Origin: Lacihabitans soyangensis
GTDB lineage: Bacteria > Bacteroidota > Bacteroidia > Cytophagales > Spirosomataceae
DNA length: 64,000 nucleotides
Assembly (NCBI RefSeq): GCF_024343775.1
Contig: NZ_RJUF01000002.1
Span: 1-64,000 of the forward strand
Direction: 5' to 3'
Position numbers and translations under genes: made by a program. Of this stretch, positions 26,513 through 35,807 are shown piece after piece; the stretch's first letter is position 1, and every line of letters starts with the position of its first letter. Below the pieces are notes generated by a model. It searched no databases. It had not been told where the DNA came from and saw nothing but the letters and a program-made list of their open reading frames with translations.

Positions 26513-27385
26513 ATGAAAGAAGAGCTGATTATTTATAATGGACTTTATGGGGACAACAATAATTCACCAATGCTCGAATTCATTCATTCCGAGGCCTTGG
26601 AGTCAAGAAGCAAGATGTACAATTGGGAAATCAAAGAGCATTTACATACTGATCTTGCACAGCTTTTTGTAATTGAGAAAGGTGAAGGAATTTTGATCTC
26701 AGAGAAGACAGAAACCAAAATAACCGGCCCAAGTATGATTTACATCCCAACAAATACCTTGCACGGCTTCGTTTTTAGAGATAATGTAGAGGGAGAAGTA
26801 ATAACCTTTGCCGATTCATACCTCGAAAATAACTTTAAAAATAACCAACGAATTGTGTTTGACTTAAGTCGTCTTCAATGTTTTAATTTTGAAAATGAAA
26901 GCATAGAATTTCACCAAATAACGACATTAAAACAAATGATAATAAAAGAACTAAGTGAAGAAAACATCGAAAAACGCACTTTCATTTATGCTTTATTTCA
27001 AACCCTTTTCTTAGTTATTTTCAGAATTAATCAAAAAAAGAAATCAATTACAGAAGTAACTGACAATAAAACCTTAGCATACTTTCAAACTTTTCAAAAA
27101 AGCATAAAACAAGGCTTTTCTGAAACTAAAACTATAAGTCAATATGCAAAAGAAATAGGTATCACCACCATGCATTTGAACAGAGTTTGTAAGTCGATAG
27201 TTAACAAATCGCCTATTCAAATTATCCATGAAAAAGTGGTATCCGAAGCTAAAAAATACCTTTTAAACACTACATATTCTATTTCAGAAATTAGCTATTT
27301 CCTGAATTTTAATGATCCAGCGTATTTTACGAGATTATTTAAGAAAAACGTAGGTGTTTCGCCGAGCGATTTCCGAAAGACCTAA
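26513..27385 (+). CDS. AraC-family regulator, probable pca/pob activator
   Basis: A 290-residue regulator. The N-terminal cupin domain has EHLHTDLAQLFVIEKGEG and IYIPTNTLHGF; the C-terminal DNA-binding domain has ITTMHLNRVCKSIVNKSP, ISEISYFLNF and FTRLFKKNVGVSPSDFRKT. It is transcribed divergently from pcaH, the classical layout of PobR- or PcaQ-type activators, so control of the pca-pob operon is likely. It is not close to the two AraC paralogues in the first part of the window. The ligand, perhaps 4-hydroxybenzoate or protocatechuate, is inference. Confidence 0.87.
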   Translation: MKEELIIYNGLYGDNNNSPMLEFIHSEALESRSKMYNWEIKEHLHTDLAQLFVIEKGEGILISEKTETKITGPSMIYIPTNTLHGFVFRDNVEGEVITFADSYLENNFKNNQRIVFDLSRLQCFNFENESIEFHQITTLKQMIIKELSEENIEKRTFIYALFQTLFLVIFRINQKKKSITEVTDNKTLAYFQTFQKSIKQGFSETKTISQYAKEIGITTMHLNRVCKSIVNKSPIQIIHEKVVSEAKKYLLNTTYSISEISYFLNFNDPAYFTRLFKKNVGVSPSDFRKT

Positions 27386-27434
27386 AATGGATTTTTATTC
27401 TTAATTTTGTAACAAAGCTTTTAAAACCCTATAC

Positions 27435-28742
27435 ATGAATTTTATCAATAACAAAAGAATCTGGAATGCGTGGTCAATGTACGATTGGGCAAACTCAGTG
27501 CATAATTTGGTCATTACCACTGTCATTTTCCCGATTTATTACCATGCCACAGCGGTAGGAGTAGATGGAAGTGACAAAGTCCTTTTTTTCGGATTCGAAG
27601 TCAATAATAACTCTCTCTATAGCTTTACAATATCAGCAGCGGCCATGACCTTGGTGCTTTTATCGCCCATTCTTACATCTATCGCAGACTATTCGGGCAG
27701 AAGAAAAATGTTCATGAAGTTCTTTTGTTATTTAGGAGCCGCCTCATGTGCCTATTTTTATTTTTTCACCAAAGAAAGCCTTAACAGTGTGATGATAGCA
27801 TTTGGGCTCTCTATAGTTGGCTGGGGAGGAAGTATCGTTTTCTACAATTCATACATCCCGCAAATTGCGACAGAAGATAATTTTGACAAACTAAGTGCCA
27901 AAGGCTTCGTATTTGGCTACATTGGTAGCGTTATACTACTAGTATTTAACCTATTAATGATTCTTAAACCAGAACTTTTTGGACTTTCAGAGGCGGATTC
28001 CAAATCGGGATTAACTTCAAGAATAGCCTTCCTAACAGTGGGTATTTGGTGGTTTGGATTTGCTCAAATTCCGTTTTATTTCTTACCAAAAGACAACAGC
28101 AAAAAGTTTGAGCTTAGTTGGATAAAAAAAGGAATAAAAGAGTTGCGTTCGGTAATCATTGAAGTAAGACAAAACAAAATTCTAACCAAGTTCCTTACCG
28201 CTTACTTTACTTACTACTTGGGTGTAATGACGGTAATTTATGTAGCCACTTTATTTGCCGAAGACGAACTCAAAATACCTCGTGATGGCCTGATAGCCAC
28301 ACTCTTAGTTATACAATTGGTAGCTATTCCTGGAAGTTATTTAGCTTCTTATTTATCCAAGAAATTTGGTAATTCTGTGGGCCTAAGAATTCAAGTTTTC
28401 ATATGGTTTTTGGTGCCACTCGGTGCCTATTTTACCACTACCGCTACCCAGTTTTATGTCATTGCAGGAATGGTGGGCTTGGTTATGGGCGGCATTCAAT
28501 CGCTTTCACGTTCCACTTTTGCCAAATTGATTCCCGAAGACATAAAACACACGGCTTCGTATTTTTCGCTTTATGATATTTTGGAAAAAGCATCCATTAC
28601 AACAGGGACCTTTATTTTCGGATACCTCAATGCCATAACCGGCAGCATGAGAACCTCCATTTTATTCCTAATGGTGGCCTTCTTCTTAGGTTTTATACTA
28701 TTGATGAGAGTACCTTCTAAAACAGTTTATCACGATAAATGA
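27435..28742 (+). CDS. UMF1/Atg22-type major facilitator transporter
   Basis: A 435-residue membrane protein with about 12 hydrophobic segments. The opening, NAWSMYDWANSVHNLVITTV, and IADYSGRRKMF after the second or third segment are typical of the UMF1 (vacuole effluxer Atg22-like) family. Substrates are unknown. It starts 50 bp after the AraC gene and overlaps the following glycosyltransferase (ATGA). Its nearness to the pca operon could hint at aromatic acid transport, but the family is common in Bacteroidota without such genes nearby. Confidence 0.85.
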   Translation: MNFINNKRIWNAWSMYDWANSVHNLVITTVIFPIYYHATAVGVDGSDKVLFFGFEVNNNSLYSFTISAAAMTLVLLSPILTSIADYSGRRKMFMKFFCYLGAASCAYFYFFTKESLNSVMIAFGLSIVGWGGSIVFYNSYIPQIATEDNFDKLSAKGFVFGYIGSVILLVFNLLMILKPELFGLSEADSKSGLTSRIAFLTVGIWWFGFAQIPFYFLPKDNSKKFELSWIKKGIKELRSVIIEVRQNKILTKFLTAYFTYYLGVMTVIYVATLFAEDELKIPRDGLIATLLVIQLVAIPGSYLASYLSKKFGNSVGLRIQVFIWFLVPLGAYFTTTATQFYVIAGMVGLVMGGIQSLSRSTFAKLIPEDIKHTASYFSLYDILEKASITTGTFIFGYLNAITGSMRTSILFLMVAFFLGFILLMRVPSKTVYHDK

Positions 28743-29890
28743 GGATTTTAATTACGGATTTAAACATCAAATTGGATGGGCATAAATTTGGCTATGTCAG
28801 CAATTTATTGAAATATATTGAAGGCCTAGACACTGATAATGAATACTTTATTCTGGTAAATTTTTCTAGAGAATTTAAACTTACAACCAATAAACCAAAC
28901 ATTAAAATTCTCACGACTACCGAGGAACAACAGCTTGTCATTACATCACAAAAACACTATTTCCAGAAGTCTGCGGAAGAATGGAAAATCATACATCAAG
29001 AATGCCTCCATAAGGAAATCAATCATCTTGTTTTGATGGAATTAGACCCTTATCAGGTTGAAATAGGCAAAACAAAAACGAATTACAGCATTGCTGGTAT
29101 TTGGTTTAGACCTTATGCAAGAATGAAAAAAGAAGGCCCAGGACTAAGGAATCAAATTGTTTTCTGGAGAACTATTTTGCAGAAAAAACTGACCATCAAA
29201 TGGGCTCTGATGAATAAAAACCTAAAAAAAGTATTTATTCTCAACGACGAAGCCATGCCGAATTGGCTAGACAACAGACGGTATTTCTACCTTCCAGACC
29301 CCTATTTTGAATATCAAACTATTGAAAGCTTTGACCTTCGAGAAAGATATATTATACCCAAAGAGAATTTGATTTTGCTTCAGTTCGGCAACATGGACGA
29401 ACGCAAAAACAATGAAAATATCATTGCTGCCTTGAATAGTTTAGATCCAATTAAAGCACAAAAAATCACTTTAATCATAATCGGAAAGTTCAAAGACGGC
29501 TATCTGGAGAAAATCAAGAAGCTGATTCCTGAAAATGCAAAATATCAAACCATTATAAAAGACGAGTTTGTGAGTGATGAAGAGATGGAGTCCACCTTTA
29601 AGCAGTCAGATGTGATTCTAAGAATGAACATCAATTTCTTTGGTTCGAGTGGTATAGTTGGCCAAGCTGCAAATCACAATAAACCCTGTATTGTATCCAA
29701 CAATGGCGTAATGGCCGAACAAGTAGAAAAATATAAACTTGGAAGTATCATAGACCCTTATGATATCTACGCCATTAAAGACAGTATTGTTTTCTACCTA
29801 GAAAACCCTAACGAAAGAAAAATTGACGGCTCATTTTACAAACAGACGCACGATTTAGAGGCTTTCGGAAGTACTTTACTGAATGTTTAA
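28739..29890 (+). CDS. GT4-type glycosyltransferase
   Basis: A 383-residue protein. The first ATG overlaps the stop of the transporter gene by four bases. A GT-B fold is suggested by the N-terminal Rossmann half and a C-terminal half with LLQFGNMDERKNNENI, IIGKF and SGIVGQAANHNKPCIVSNNG followed by GSIIDP, the usual glycosyltransferase group 1 landmarks. Donor and acceptor sugars are unknown. Its 3' end overlaps the converging SGNH gene by 15 bases. Confidence 0.8.
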   Translation: MRILITDLNIKLDGHKFGYVSNLLKYIEGLDTDNEYFILVNFSREFKLTTNKPNIKILTTTEEQQLVITSQKHYFQKSAEEWKIIHQECLHKEINHLVLMELDPYQVEIGKTKTNYSIAGIWFRPYARMKKEGPGLRNQIVFWRTILQKKLTIKWALMNKNLKKVFILNDEAMPNWLDNRRYFYLPDPYFEYQTIESFDLRERYIIPKENLILLQFGNMDERKNNENIIAALNSLDPIKAQKITLIIIGKFKDGYLEKIKKLIPENAKYQTIIKDEFVSDEEMESTFKQSDVILRMNINFFGSSGIVGQAANHNKPCIVSNNGVMAEQVEKYKLGSIIDPYDIYAIKDSIVFYLENPNERKIDGSFYKQTHDLEAFGSTLLNV

Positions 29891-30856
29891 CAATTTCTCA
29901 TTTACCTTATCTACCCAAATTTGCTGGCCCTCACAGTCCCAGTGTGAATCGCCTTTCAGATACATATTTTTCTTAATTAATTCCTGATATACACCAATTA
30001 CAGGCATTTTAAGATTATTGTTTCCTTCGATTCTCTCTATCAAATGATTGTATTCACCCAAATCCTGGGCTAAAATACTGGCCTTATTCGGAATAATGCT
30101 TAAATAAACCTCGTCAAATCCCAAACCTTTGTAATAATCATAAGTAAGGTTAACATTCTTAACCATAACCTCTATTTCGCTTTCCTGTATTGCATCAAAA
30201 CAACTACTGATACCTGGATTTAGATCCAAATAATAGAGCAAATGACCATTATGAAGTTTGACCTTTTCGTCCGTTTTCCCAAAAAGCCAAAGGTTTAATT
30301 CAGCCTTGAATTCTCTAATTTTCATCATAAAATCTGAGCCAAAAAGCAGAGATTCGTGCATCTGAGTATTGTATGGCACCTTGATTCCCAGCAGTTTGTC
30401 CTCCAAAGTTTGCTCACTTACTATTTCCTTTCCGGTAGACACATCCCAGTTTTTCCAAGGTTTCTGAAAACGTTCTCTAAAATGCCTTTCCACCGTCTCG
30501 ATAACCAATATTTTCTTGCCTGACTTAAGAGCAAATCCTTTATTTGGTTCGGCCACAAAACCTCTCAAATAGGTTTCGGTCGCAAAATTATCACCTGCCA
30601 ATCTACCATCTTCGGTAAAACTATCTCCTGCCAAATACAAAGCCACATTTGACTTCTTACCGGTAAAATTTTGATCACACTTTTCTACTTTTTCTCTAAA
30701 TTCACCCAAATTTGACATCCGATACAAATCGCCGTAACGATAGTCATCTTCAACTATATGGTGGTCATAGGCATACTTCGAGACAGTTTTGGAACAACCC
30801 AAAAACCAAAGAAATGCGAATAAAATGAGCGTGACATATTTAAGTATTTTCATCAT
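29876..30856 (-). CDS. SGNH/AlgX-like lipoprotein, partner of the MBOAT protein
   Basis: A protein of about 326 residues starting at the ATG at 30856 (ATGA overlap with the MBOAT stop). The N-terminus MMKILKYVTLILFAFLWFLG is followed by Cys, a lipobox. An SGNH-type Ser is suggested by LYLAGDSFTEDGR near 72-84 and the Asp/His pair by KGDSHWDCEGQ near the C-terminus. Together with the MBOAT protein this is the usual pair for O-acylation of an exported polysaccharide (AlgI with AlgX/AlgJ, PatA with PatB). The polymer is unknown; the glycosyltransferase nearby may be part of the same pathway. Confidence 0.75.
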   Translation of the reverse strand: MMKILKYVTLILFAFLWFLGCSKTVSKYAYDHHIVEDDYRYGDLYRMSNLGEFREKVEKCDQNFTGKKSNVALYLAGDSFTEDGRLAGDNFATETYLRGFVAEPNKGFALKSGKKILVIETVERHFRERFQKPWKNWDVSTGKEIVSEQTLEDKLLGIKVPYNTQMHESLLFGSDFMMKIREFKAELNLWLFGKTDEKVKLHNGHLLYYLDLNPGISSCFDAIQESEIEVMVKNVNLTYDYYKGLGFDEVYLSIIPNKASILAQDLGEYNHLIERIEGNNNLKMPVIGVYQELIKKNMYLKGDSHWDCEGQQIWVDKVNEKLLNIQ

Positions 30857-32247
30857 CAAAATTGGAAATATATAAATTGATTGGAAGAAAATATCCCGAA
30901 GAAATAACAAACCAAAATCAGACCTACAAACTTGGCATAAAACAAGGCCGTGTTTTGCGTTTCAATCTCTTTTACGAAAATATCTTTCAAGAAAAGTATA
31001 ATCATCAATATCCAGCAAAAGACGAACTCGTTGGTCGTAAATGGCATGGAAAAGCTATCATAACTACTAAAATCAAAGATTTTGGTGAGGATAATTTTGG
31101 AATTATACAATCCTTTGGCTCTAAAAAACACCCAAGTAATCATGACAAGCACAAACGTAAAAAGAATGGAAAGAAATGTATTTTTGGGTAGTTTAAACGG
31201 CAAATACTTATCACGGATCATGGCCAGCACCAAGTAAGTCCCATGCAGAGCACCCCAAATAATGAAAGTCCAAGCTGCACCGTGCCACAAACCACTAACC
31301 GTAAAAACTATCAAATAATTGACGTATAATCTGCCCGAACTGACCCTACTACCACCTAGAGGAATATACAAATAATCTCTAAACCAAGTAGATAGCGAAA
31401 TATGCCAACGCCGCCAAAACTCTGAAATACTCTTGGAAAGATAAGGTGCGTTAAAGTTCAACATGAGATCATAACCCATCGTTCGAGCAGCTCCAATGGC
31501 GATGTCAGAATAACCAGAAAAATCACAGTAAATTTGAATGGTAAAAAACACAGTCGCCAAAAGTAGGGTTAAACCCGAAAATTGGGTAGGATTATCGTAA
31601 CAATAATCCACCATTATCGAAAGCCTATCTGCAATTACAACTTTTTTAAACAGACCCCAAGCCATCAGCATCAGGCCAGATTTGAGCTTTTCGAAATCAA
31701 ACTTAAAATAGGTATGAAACTGTGGTAAAAGATTTTGAGGACGCTCGATTGGTCCTGCAACCAACTGAGGATAAAACATCACATAAAGCGAATAAACTAT
31801 AAAATCCTTTTCAGGCTTCTGATTTCTTCTATACACCTCTATGGTATAGCTCATTGCTTGAAATGTATGAAAAGACAGCCCAATGGGTAAATCATACGGG
31901 TAATCATGAAAAGGATTTTCTACTCCAATTAACCCAAGAGCAAGTGAAATGTTTTTATTGATAAAATTCCAATATTTGAAAAAAGCTAAAAAACCTACAT
32001 TGCTAATCAAACTGAGAATCAAAAGAGATTTACGTTTTTTACCTTCAGACTGACTAATCCAAATACCTGCAAAGTAATCTACAATGATGGTTACGAGTAA
32101 AATAAGTATATAAACTGGCTTAAAAACCAGGTAAAAATAACTGCTAGCCAAAAGCAAAAGCCAAACTCTACCCCGGTGTCTTAGAGAAAAGTAAAGAATT
32201 GTGACAACTATGTAGAAAAAAACAAATTGAAGGGAATTAAAAAGCAT
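30856..32247 (-). CDS. MBOAT-family O-acyltransferase (AlgI/DltB-like)
   Basis: A 463-residue polytopic membrane protein. The region FWRRWHISLSTWFRDYLYIP and, further on, the invariant His in SGLWHGAAWTF are the AlgI/DltB signatures. About ten to twelve hydrophobic segments are visible. These proteins carry acyl groups across the membrane for O-acetylation of polysaccharides or teichoic acids. The overlapping SGNH gene downstream is the expected partner. It is transcribed away from mnmE. Confidence 0.92.
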   Translation of the reverse strand: MLFNSLQFVFFYIVVTILYFSLRHRGRVWLLLLASSYFYLVFKPVYILILLVTIIVDYFAGIWISQSEGKKRKSLLILSLISNVGFLAFFKYWNFINKNISLALGLIGVENPFHDYPYDLPIGLSFHTFQAMSYTIEVYRRNQKPEKDFIVYSLYVMFYPQLVAGPIERPQNLLPQFHTYFKFDFEKLKSGLMLMAWGLFKKVVIADRLSIMVDYCYDNPTQFSGLTLLLATVFFTIQIYCDFSGYSDIAIGAARTMGYDLMLNFNAPYLSKSISEFWRRWHISLSTWFRDYLYIPLGGSRVSSGRLYVNYLIVFTVSGLWHGAAWTFIIWGALHGTYLVLAMIRDKYLPFKLPKNTFLSILFTFVLVMITWVFFRAKGLYNSKIILTKIFDFSSYDSFSMPFTTNEFVFCWILMIILFLKDIFVKEIETQNTALFYAKFVGLILVCYFFGIFSSNQFIYFQF

Positions 32248-32345
32248 AAATGGGCTTCAATGGGTTTGATTTAAGTTCAAAATTAATTGAATTGTCTCAA
32301 TAAAAAACCTGCTTTTGACTTATTTTTGCATAAAAATAAAAGCAT

Positions 32346-33677
32346 TTGAATCAACAAGAAACCATTTGTGCTCTAGCAACTCCCCAAGGAATCGGTGCCT
32401 TGGCCATCATCCGAGTGTCTGGACCAGAAACATTCAGGAACGTCAATAAAATCTTTAGAGGCGTGGATTTAGAAAAAGCCAAAGCCAACACCATACATTA
32501 TGGAAAAATAATGGATGGTGAAAGGATGATAGATGAAGTCTTGATAAGTGTTTTTAAATCCCCTAAAAGTTTTACAAAAGAGGATTCTGTTGAAATATCA
32601 ACTCACGGAAGCGAATACATAGTTAGATATGTACTTAAACTTCTAATAAAAAGCGGTTGCCGCATGGCCAATCCTGGCGAATTTACACAGAGGGCTTTTT
32701 TAAATGGGCAGTTTGACCTAGCTCAAGCCGAGGCTGTTGCAGATTTGATTTCTGCAGATTCGGAAGCTTCTCATCAAATTGCAATCAATCAACTAAGAGG
32801 TGGTTTTTCGAAAAAACTAGCCATTTTAAGAGAAAAATTGGTGCATTTTGCTAGTTTAGTTGAACTTGAACTCGATTTTGGTGAAGAGGATGTTGAGTTT
32901 GCTGACCGAGATGATTTGAGAGCTTTGATAATCGAGCTACAATCTCAGTTAGAGCCGCTAATATCCTCCTTCGAAAGTGGAAATGCCATAAAAGAAGGAA
33001 TTCCAGTTGCTATCATCGGAGCTCCAAATGCTGGTAAATCAACCCTCTTGAACGCTCTACTTAATGAGGAAAAAGCCATTGTAACGGACATCGCCGGAAC
33101 TACGAGAGACGTAATAGAGGATATCGTTTTCATTGAAGGTCAAAAATTCAGATTTATCGATACTGCGGGCATTCGGCACACCGAAGATATTATAGAATCG
33201 ATGGGCATCGAACGATCAAGAAAAGCCATGCATACTGCAAAAATAATTGTCTTCTTGTTTGACAATGAGGCAAATAAACTTTTTTTAGATCAACTAGAAA
33301 AAGAAACCACAAACGCAGAAATTCTTTGGGTACAAAATAAAATAGACCTCAATCAAGACTTTGAATCCAAAGCAGATGTTAAAATTTCTGCCAAAAACGA
33401 CATTGGAATAGAGGATCTAAAAAAAGTACTATTAGCCAAAATAAAACTCCAAAGTAGCCAAGACACCACAGTCACCAACCTCCGCCACTATGAACACTTA
33501 CTGAAAGCCAATGAAGCCCTAACAGAAGTACTTAACGGCCTTGATTTGGGAATTACTGGTGATTTCTTAGCCCAAGACATCCGACTTTCATTGCATCATT
33601 TGGGAGAAATTACTGGAACAATTACGACAGAAGACCTGCTTGCTAATATTTTTGGAAAGTTTTGTATCGGAAAGTAA
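32346..33677 (+). CDS. mnmE: tRNA modification GTPase MnmE
   Basis: A 443-residue protein starting at a TTG (32346) that gives the family-typical beginning ETICALATPQGIGALAIIRV. The GTPase domain has GAPNAGKST (G1, near 224-232), DTAGIRHT (G3) and NKID (G4). The C-terminus ends in FGKFCIGK, the conserved Cys motif. With MnmG it makes the cmnm5U34 modification in tRNA. Length is normal. It converges with the flavin reductase gene over 66 bp. Confidence 0.96.
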   Translation: MNQQETICALATPQGIGALAIIRVSGPETFRNVNKIFRGVDLEKAKANTIHYGKIMDGERMIDEVLISVFKSPKSFTKEDSVEISTHGSEYIVRYVLKLLIKSGCRMANPGEFTQRAFLNGQFDLAQAEAVADLISADSEASHQIAINQLRGGFSKKLAILREKLVHFASLVELELDFGEEDVEFADRDDLRALIIELQSQLEPLISSFESGNAIKEGIPVAIIGAPNAGKSTLLNALLNEEKAIVTDIAGTTRDVIEDIVFIEGQKFRFIDTAGIRHTEDIIESMGIERSRKAMHTAKIIVFLFDNEANKLFLDQLEKETTNAEILWVQNKIDLNQDFESKADVKISAKNDIGIEDLKKVLLAKIKLQSSQDTTVTNLRHYEHLLKANEALTEVLNGLDLGITGDFLAQDIRLSLHHLGEITGTITTEDLLANIFGKFCIGK

Positions 33678-33742
33678 TACCAATATGGTGCTTTAAATAT
33701 CAAAAAAAATCAAATCAATTAAGGTAGCAAAAATTAATACCT

Positions 33743-34588
33743 TTATTGGCTAAGCAAAGCCATCCAAGCTTCTTTTATCTTGCCATTTATTAAAAAAACT
33801 TTGGCCATTTCTTTGTAATTGGCATTTGGATTTTGAAACATAAAGTCGTTAATTTCTTCCACTGAGGGCAGTTCTTCGATGTTACCTAATCTGCCTAAAT
33901 CATTGCCAGAAAATGATGAATCGTGTTTGATGAAATCAGGAATGGCATCAACACCTATACCTTTATGAATACTGGGTTTGGCAACTTCAAATAAGGCATC
34001 GCCTGAGGCTCTAACATACCAATCGCCTCCCAAACGTGCTACCCAATCTGTTTTGGTTTGATCTATTTTGCCATTTTCGTCCAAAATATCCTCAGAAAAA
34101 TGTGCCAAAACGATTTCACAAATAACTAAGTTTGGAGAACCGCCTTCCTCACTCATTTGTACGACTTGTTTCACTTTACACTCAAAAGCAGCTTTCGATT
34201 CTAGAACTCTTGGTGGTTTCACCAAAACAGAAGCAGCCTCAGTAAATCCACTTTTTACAAATTCGTTGATTCCTTTTTCATATTCGCAACTCGCCAGCGA
34301 CATTTGTTCTACCATGGCAAAATCAACCATATTAATGACCACCTCATCGTGTTCCAGTACATTTTCGAGGGTATGTTTTTGACTGCCATCTCTCACACGT
34401 CTATTGGGTGAAAAAATAAGTGTTGGCGGATTGGTACCAAATACATTGAAAAAACTAAATGGACTCAGATTCACATTTCCGTCTTTATCAATAGTTGAGG
34501 CAAACGCAATAGGTCTTGGAGCAATTGAGCTTTGTAAATATCCATGCAAAACTGCAACGGAAACTTCTTTGGGATTGATAGTTAGCAT
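33743..34588 (-). CDS. Flavin reductase-like (FMN-binding) domain protein
   Basis: A 281-residue protein. It has the split-barrel flavin domain typical of FlaRed proteins: SIAPRPIAFASTIDKDGNVN near 17-36, NLSPFSFFNVFG, and NPPTLIFSPN. The C-terminal 80 residues are an extension without a known domain. It lies nine bases after fahA, thus is the last gene of the homogentisate operon. Relatives reduce flavin for a partner oxygenase or bind FMN alone; which partner applies here is unknown. Confidence 0.8.
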   Translation of the reverse strand: MLTINPKEVSVAVLHGYLQSSIAPRPIAFASTIDKDGNVNLSPFSFFNVFGTNPPTLIFSPNRRVRDGSQKHTLENVLEHDEVVINMVDFAMVEQMSLASCEYEKGINEFVKSGFTEAASVLVKPPRVLESKAAFECKVKQVVQMSEEGGSPNLVICEIVLAHFSEDILDENGKIDQTKTDWVARLGGDWYVRASGDALFEVAKPSIHKGIGVDAIPDFIKHDSSFSGNDLGRLGNIEELPSVEEINDFMFQNPNANYKEMAKVFLINGKIKEAWMALLSQ

Positions 34589-34597
34589 AATTAATAA

Positions 34598-35785
34598 TTA
34601 CTTCGAAGGTAATATGGTTGTCCTTACTTCTCCAAAATCAACACTATAATCGCCATTAAGGGCATATCCTTTTATTACAATGGTATCGCCATCTTCTAAA
34701 AATGTCCGGGTGCTGCCGTCTGGCAATGTAATGGGATTTTTACCACCCCAACTTAGCTCCAATAATGAACCATAACTATCAGGCGTTTTTCCTGAAATAG
34801 TACCCGAACCCATTACATCACCAACATTGAGATTACATCCATTTACCGTATGATGAGCTATCTGCTGAGCCACCGTCCAATACATATTTTTGAAATTTGA
34901 CCTGCACAATAATACTTCGGTCTGTGTTTTATCAGCATTTGGAATAAGGTAAACCTCCAAAGTGATGTCGAAATTTTTGCGATTTTTCTCTTGTAAATAA
35001 GGCAATACCTCTGGATTTTGAACCTCGGCATCTACTCTAAATGGTGCTAATTCTTCAATTGGAACTACCCATGCACCAATTGACGAAAAGAAATTCTTTG
35101 CCAAAAAAGGCCCCAGAGGAACGTATTCCCATCTTTGAATATCTCGTGCAGACCAGTCGTTAAACAAGCTAAATCCAAATACATATTCTTCAGCTTGATT
35201 AACATCTACGGCATTTCCAATTTCATTGTTTTTACCAATGATTGTAGCCATTTCTAATTCTATATCAAGCCTTTTGCTCTCCGAAAAGCCGGGTAGCGTT
35301 GTATCGCTGGAATTGACCTGACCTTTTGGTCTATGAAAGTTTTGACCTGACACAAATATAGAACTCGATCGCCCATGATAGGCCACTGGCAGGTGCTTCC
35401 AGTTAGTTAAAAGTGCATTGTTTGGATCTCTAAACATGACGCCAACATTGTAAGCATGCTGCTCTGATGAATAAAAATCTGTATAATCTCCTATTCTAAC
35501 AGGTAAATGCAATGAAACCTCTTCATTAGAAACTACACAAGATGAGAATTCCTCAAGATTTATGTTTTTTAAAATTTGAATTACTGCATTCGTTTTGTCT
35601 TTGCCAAGACTGATAAAGTCATTGAGAAAATCATTTTCAAATACAGATTGATCAATTTTTAAGTCTTCAAAAACATTCTTTCCGGCTAAAAGAAAAAGGT
35701 CAACAATTTGCCCTTGAATTTTGGCTGCCAATCGTTTCGGGTTATCTTTAATACTATAAATGCCAAAGGCGATTCCTTGTTTCAT
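34598..35785 (-). CDS. fahA: Fumarylacetoacetase
   Basis: A 395-residue protein of the FAH family. Catalytic and metal residues match: YTDFYSSEQHAYN near 97-109 with the metal Asp, AYHGRSSS with the general-base His, LDIELEMATIIG with two Glu ligands, and FNDWSARDIQ with a further Asp. It splits fumarylacetoacetate into fumarate and acetoacetate, the last step of homogentisate breakdown. It lies 22 bp after hmgA. A maleylacetoacetate isomerase gene is not present in the window, so either the isomerase is elsewhere or the step is non-enzymatic or done by another enzyme. Confidence 0.94.
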   Translation of the reverse strand: MKQGIAFGIYSIKDNPKRLAAKIQGQIVDLFLLAGKNVFEDLKIDQSVFENDFLNDFISLGKDKTNAVIQILKNINLEEFSSCVVSNEEVSLHLPVRIGDYTDFYSSEQHAYNVGVMFRDPNNALLTNWKHLPVAYHGRSSSIFVSGQNFHRPKGQVNSSDTTLPGFSESKRLDIELEMATIIGKNNEIGNAVDVNQAEEYVFGFSLFNDWSARDIQRWEYVPLGPFLAKNFFSSIGAWVVPIEELAPFRVDAEVQNPEVLPYLQEKNRKNFDITLEVYLIPNADKTQTEVLLCRSNFKNMYWTVAQQIAHHTVNGCNLNVGDVMGSGTISGKTPDSYGSLLELSWGGKNPITLPDGSTRTFLEDGDTIVIKGYALNGDYSVDFGEVRTTILPSK

Positions 35786-35807
35786 TTTCTATTTTTTTGT
35801 TTTTTTC

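Noticed and set aside
33721-33743. Terminator AAGGTA-N11-TACCTT between mnmE and the flavin reductase gene
   Set aside because: Only six pairs of mostly A/T and it overlaps the coding end; too weak to call.
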